From Candidatus Rifleibacteriota bacterium (GTDB taxonomy: Bacteria > Muiribacteriota > Ozemobacteria > Ozemobacterales > Ozemobacteraceae): 64,000 nucleotides of DNA. Location of the stretch: contig JAAYNI010000033.1 in assembly GCA_012520995.1 (NCBI GenBank), forward strand, positions 62,001-126,000, read 5' to 3'. The notes under the pieces were generated by a model. The model was not told the origin of the DNA and ran no database searches. It saw only the letters and a program-made list of their open reading frames with translations. Both the position numbers and the translations under genes were made by a program. Of this stretch, positions 61,212-64,000 are shown one piece after another (positions within the stretch are counted from its first letter, which is position 1; every line of letters starts with the position of its first letter).

Positions 61212-62447
61212 ATGGCGATTGTGAGACCTTTTAAAGCTTTGAGACCACCTAAGGAATTGGCCGGACAAGTGGCTTCTTTGCCCTACGATGTTATGGATTC
61301 TAACGAAGCCCGCGAAATGGCCAAGGGCAAAGAAAAATGTTTTCTGCACGTGGTAAAACCCGAAATAGATCTTGATCCTTCTATAGCTCTTTATGACAAA
61401 CGGGTCTATGCAAAAGCTGCTGAGAATTTTAAAATGTTTCAGGATAAAGGCTGGCTGAAACGTGATACAGAAACCTCTCTGTATGTCTATAGACAAATTA
61501 TGGACGGCAGAAGTCAAACAGGTTTGATGTGCTGTTGCAGCGCCGATGAATACTGGGCAGGAAAAATCAAAAAACATGAGTTTACCCGCCATGATAAAGA
61601 AGAAGACCGATTGGCTCACATAAGAGCTACGAATGCTAATACAGGTCCTGCGTTTCTAACCTACAGAGCCAGACCTGAAATAGACGCTCTTATAGAGGAG
61701 GCAGTGAAATCAGAACCTGTAGCCGACTTTGTTGCGGAAGACGGAATTCAGCATATGGGCTGGAAAGTCAGTGATAAAAAATGGATTGATGCTATAGTTA
61801 AAGAATTTGCCAAAATAGAAGCTCTTTACATTGCTGACGGTCATCACCGTTCTCAATCAGCTTGCCGCTATGCAAAAGAAAAAGCAGAAGCTAATCCTAA
61901 CCATACGGGTAACGAAGAATATAATTTCTTTATGGCGGTTGTCTTCCCTCAAGAACAACTGTTTATCTATGACTATAACAGAGCTGTAAAGGATTTGAAT
62001 GGTCACAGTGAAGAAGGATTTTTAAAACTTATAGGGCAAAAATTCAATATAGAGAAAAACCCTCAAAAGAAGCCTTCAAAAGCCAGAACCTTCGGCATGT
62101 ACATGGATAAAACCTGGTATATGCTCACAGCTAAGCCTGGAACTTTCGATGATAAAGACGCAGTTGCCAGTCTCGATGTTTCTATCTTGCAGAAAAACCT
62201 TTTGGAACCCATACTCGGTATAAAAAATCCTCGCGAAGATAAGAAAATCGATTTTATAGGCGGTATCAGAGGCATAAAAGAACTGGAAAGAATAGTGGAT
62301 AGCAATAAATTTAAAGTAGCCTTTTCAATGTACCCGACAAATATTGATCAGCTGCTTGCAGTTGCTGATTCAGGCCAAGTTATGCCGCCAAAATCCACAT
62401 GGTTTGAGCCTAAACTTCGTTCAGGTCTCTTTATTCACACTCTATGA
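61212..62447 (+). CDS. DUF1015 family protein
   Basis: 411 residues, cytoplasmic. The N-terminus (IVRPFKALRPP ... VASLPYDVM) and the motif IADGHHRSQSACRYAKEK near residue 210 are diagnostic of DUF1015, a ParB-like fold family of anaerobes and archaea whose enzymatic role is not settled. ATG 61212 has AAGGAGA upstream; the in-frame TTG at 61206 is rejected. The next gene, a PLP-vitamer kinase, overlaps by four bases (ATGA), so the product may act with pyridoxal phosphate or serine-type metabolism (inference only). Confidence 0.85.
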   Translation: MAIVRPFKALRPPKELAGQVASLPYDVMDSNEAREMAKGKEKCFLHVVKPEIDLDPSIALYDKRVYAKAAENFKMFQDKGWLKRDTETSLYVYRQIMDGRSQTGLMCCCSADEYWAGKIKKHEFTRHDKEEDRLAHIRATNANTGPAFLTYRARPEIDALIEEAVKSEPVADFVAEDGIQHMGWKVSDKKWIDAIVKEFAKIEALYIADGHHRSQSACRYAKEKAEANPNHTGNEEYNFFMAVVFPQEQLFIYDYNRAVKDLNGHSEEGFLKLIGQKFNIEKNPQKKPSKARTFGMYMDKTWYMLTAKPGTFDDKDAVASLDVSILQKNLLEPILGIKNPREDKKIDFIGGIRGIKELERIVDSNKFKVAFSMYPTNIDQLLAVADSGQVMPPKSTWFEPKLRSGLFIHTL

Positions 62448-63319
62448 TACGGCCTTCCATACAAACCGTAGCCGCTATACATGATATTTCCGGCTACGGA
62501 AAGGTTTCTCTGACAGTTGCCATACCTGTTCTTTCGTCAATGGGTTTTCAAGTGTGTCCTTTACCGACAGCTGTTTTGTCAACTAATACAGAATACGGTG
62601 ATTTCTCTTTCCTTAATTTGACAGACAATATGGAAGAGATGATTAAGCACTGGAAACGTCTGAATCTGAGATTTGATGCTATTTATTCAGGTTTTTTAGG
62701 TTCTCATAGGCAGGTAGAGATAGTTCAAGACTTTATAAACCATTTCAAACAAGAACAACAACTGGTTGTTGTAGACCCTGTTCTTGGAGATGACGGGCAT
62801 CTTTACAATTCTATGAGTCCTGCCATGATTGACAGCATGAAAGAACTGATAAAATCTGCTGATGTTATAACTCCCAATCTGACAGAAGCAGCTTTGCTTT
62901 TGGAATCGGATTATCGTGAACATGTTACTGAATCACGTCTCAAGGATGTAATGAAAGCTCTTTCAGAAAAGGGCCCTGAAATAGTTATTATCAGCAATGT
63001 AAACAAGTCGCTAAAGAAAAAACATACTTATGTTTATGCTTATAATGCTGCAAATGAAACCTTCTGGAAGATAACCTGTGATTATTTGCCAGGCAACTAT
63101 CCGGGAACTGGCGATACTTTTGCAAGTGTGGTTACAGGCTGTCTGCTTCAAGGCGACAGCCTGCCTATTGCTCTTGATCGCGCCGTTCAGTTTATATCTA
63201 CATCCTTAAGGGCTTTGTATGGAACAGGTCGAGATCCGTTGGCTGGCATAGCTGTTGAGAAAAACCTTGCTAATTTGACGGCTCCATTTAGACCTAGCAC
63301 ATTTGAGATGATAGAATGA
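62444..63319 (+). CDS. pdxK: pyridoxal/pyridoxamine kinase
   Basis: 291-residue ribokinase-like enzyme phosphorylating B6 vitamers with ATP. Landmarks: AIHDISGYGKVSLTVAIPVLSSMG (substrate loop), VVVDPVLGDDGHLY, ITPNLTEAALLL, and the anion-hole/catalytic segment LPGNYPGTGDTFASVVTG. Closer to PdxY/PdxK than to ThiD. Start overlaps the DUF1015 stop (ATGA) and its own stop overlaps the next start (ATGA), making a tight three-gene unit. The symbol is by family; pdxY is equally possible. Confidence 0.87.
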   Translation: MIRPSIQTVAAIHDISGYGKVSLTVAIPVLSSMGFQVCPLPTAVLSTNTEYGDFSFLNLTDNMEEMIKHWKRLNLRFDAIYSGFLGSHRQVEIVQDFINHFKQEQQLVVVDPVLGDDGHLYNSMSPAMIDSMKELIKSADVITPNLTEAALLLESDYREHVTESRLKDVMKALSEKGPEIVIISNVNKSLKKKHTYVYAYNAANETFWKITCDYLPGNYPGTGDTFASVVTGCLLQGDSLPIALDRAVQFISTSLRALYGTGRDPLAGIAVEKNLANLTAPFRPSTFEMIE

Positions 63320-64000
63320 GCCTTTCCAAAAAATATATAGGTGCTGTTTTTACTGATTTAGACGGCACCTTTTTAAAAAATTCAAGTGAAGTTTGCGAAT
63401 ACAACATTGAAGCTTTAGAGAAGCTGGCTGACTACCATGTTGCAAGAATAGCTGCCACGGGACGTAATATCAACTCTGCTCGAGAAGTTATTGGCTATTC
63501 CCTGCCTTTTGATTTTTTGATGTTTTCAACAGGGGCAGGAGTTTGTGATTATAAAACTGATAATATCATTGCAAGAGAAGAGCTGGATATGTCTCATGTT
63601 TTCACTCTTTACAGCTATTTTCTTTCAAAAGGCTGTGATTTTTCGGTTCACTTTCCTATTCCTGAAAATCACAGGTTTTATTGGTTTTCTCCAAACAAAG
63701 AAGTTTCTGAGGAAATGCAAAGACGTTTGAACGGCTTAAAAGAATTTTCCCATAAGGGAAGCAAAGAGCTTTTAGAGAAAATGACCTCGGCTACCCAACT
63801 TTTAGCGGTTGAAAGGGAAGGCAGAGCTGTTGAAATTATAGAAGAAATGAAGCTTCTTTTCCCGGAATTAAGCATTATAAGAGCTACATCGCCTCTGAAT
63901 GATGCTTATGTCTGGATAGAGGTTTTTCCCGATGGCATTTCAAAGGGCGAATCTGCTTCTAAACTTTGTAATTTATTAGGAATTGAGAGAGCAAACACTA
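63316..64000 (+). CDS. HAD superfamily hydrolase, Cof type (3' end outside window)
   Basis: 228 codons read before the right edge. Motif I is FTDLDGTFLKNSSEV and motif II is RIAATGRNINSAREVI, followed by a C2B-type cap (LSKGCDFSVHFPIPENH) and the start of motif III at DGISKGESASKLCNLLG, the Lys of the Cof/Sdx family. A phosphatase of sugar phosphates, nucleotides or PLP-like compounds is expected; the neighbouring B6 kinase makes a B6 phosphate substrate conceivable but not shown. ATG 63316 lies in the ATGA overlap with pdxK. Confidence 0.85.
   Translation, partial: MSLSKKYIGAVFTDLDGTFLKNSSEVCEYNIEALEKLADYHVARIAATGRNINSAREVIGYSLPFDFLMFSTGAGVCDYKTDNIIAREELDMSHVFTLYSYFLSKGCDFSVHFPIPENHRFYWFSPNKEVSEEMQRRLNGLKEFSHKGSKELLEKMTSATQLLAVEREGRAVEIIEEMKLLFPELSIIRATSPLNDAYVWIEVFPDGISKGESASKLCNLLGIERANT

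Overview
The window reads as chromosome of an AT-rich, diderm (Gram-negative-type) bacterium. Evidence for an outer membrane is an LptF/LptG-type LPS permease, an SLH-domain porin ending in phenylalanine, secreted proteins with Sec signals and an EnvC-like FtsEX partner. Promoters look like ordinary sigma-70 (TTGACA/TATAAT). I cannot name the phylum from sequence alone; the mix (SLH porin, tandem SpoIIE phosphatases, Maf/pseudaminic acid genes, a giant Ig-repeat protein, type II/IV pseudopilin remnants) would suit a candidate phylum such as Riflebacteria, but that is a guess.

Layout. 0-5.5 kb: two tandem membrane-bound SpoIIE/RsbU-type phosphatases, the first cut by the window edge. 5.7-9.1 kb: class B acid phosphatase, HIT protein, ribosomal protein S21 and two NfeD proteins. 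9.1-11 kb: SLH porin with a ~250-nt structured leader and a strong terminator. 11.3-13.7 kb: a cysteine-rich secreted protein, then wreckage of a pilus/type II secretion locus (two pseudopilins, and PilM-like and GspF-like fragments on the other strand). 13.8-18 kb: secreted NlpC/P60-like protein, then LptF/G and a periplasmic partner on the minus strand. 18.4-29.4 kb: surface sugar block: UDP-glucose dehydrogenase, a sugar nucleotidyltransferase, nonulosonate (pseudaminic-acid-type) genes pseB, F/spsF, G, I and H but no pseC, a Maf-type glycosyltransferase and a GT-C membrane enzyme. 29.4-33.9 kb: hutH, hutI, DAHP synthase and comF in one tight operon. 34.2-35 kb: a broken pseudopilin-like gene. 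35.2-45.9 kb: leuS, a TPR protein, ftsE-ftsX-envC (minus), proS and a HEAT-repeat protein. 46-59.7 kb: a minus-strand pair, a 4311-residue secreted Ig-repeat protein followed by a TPR lipoprotein. 59.8-64 kb: an unknown secreted protein, a DUF1015 protein, a PdxK/PdxY-like kinase and a HAD hydrolase running off the edge.

How it fits together. Much of the window builds or remodels the envelope: LPS export, septal hydrolase control through FtsEX-EnvC, sialic-acid-like glycosylation, a porin tethered by its SLH domain, and very large surface proteins. Housekeeping genes (rpsU, leuS, proS) are interspersed.

The least explained material is between genes. About ten gaps hold composite repeat islands built from a small vocabulary: a CTAGT module that often supplies the upstream gene's TAG stop codon, an ATCCACAGATTACACAG module, a module containing CTAAACAATTT, and low-complexity CCACTACCCAC or GGGGTTAGGGCG words. 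Other points worth checking are the porin leader, three possibly leaderless genes, a Cys-Ser-Gly cofactor triad in HutH, a leucine-rich leader peptide before leuS, and a C7-tract frameshift.
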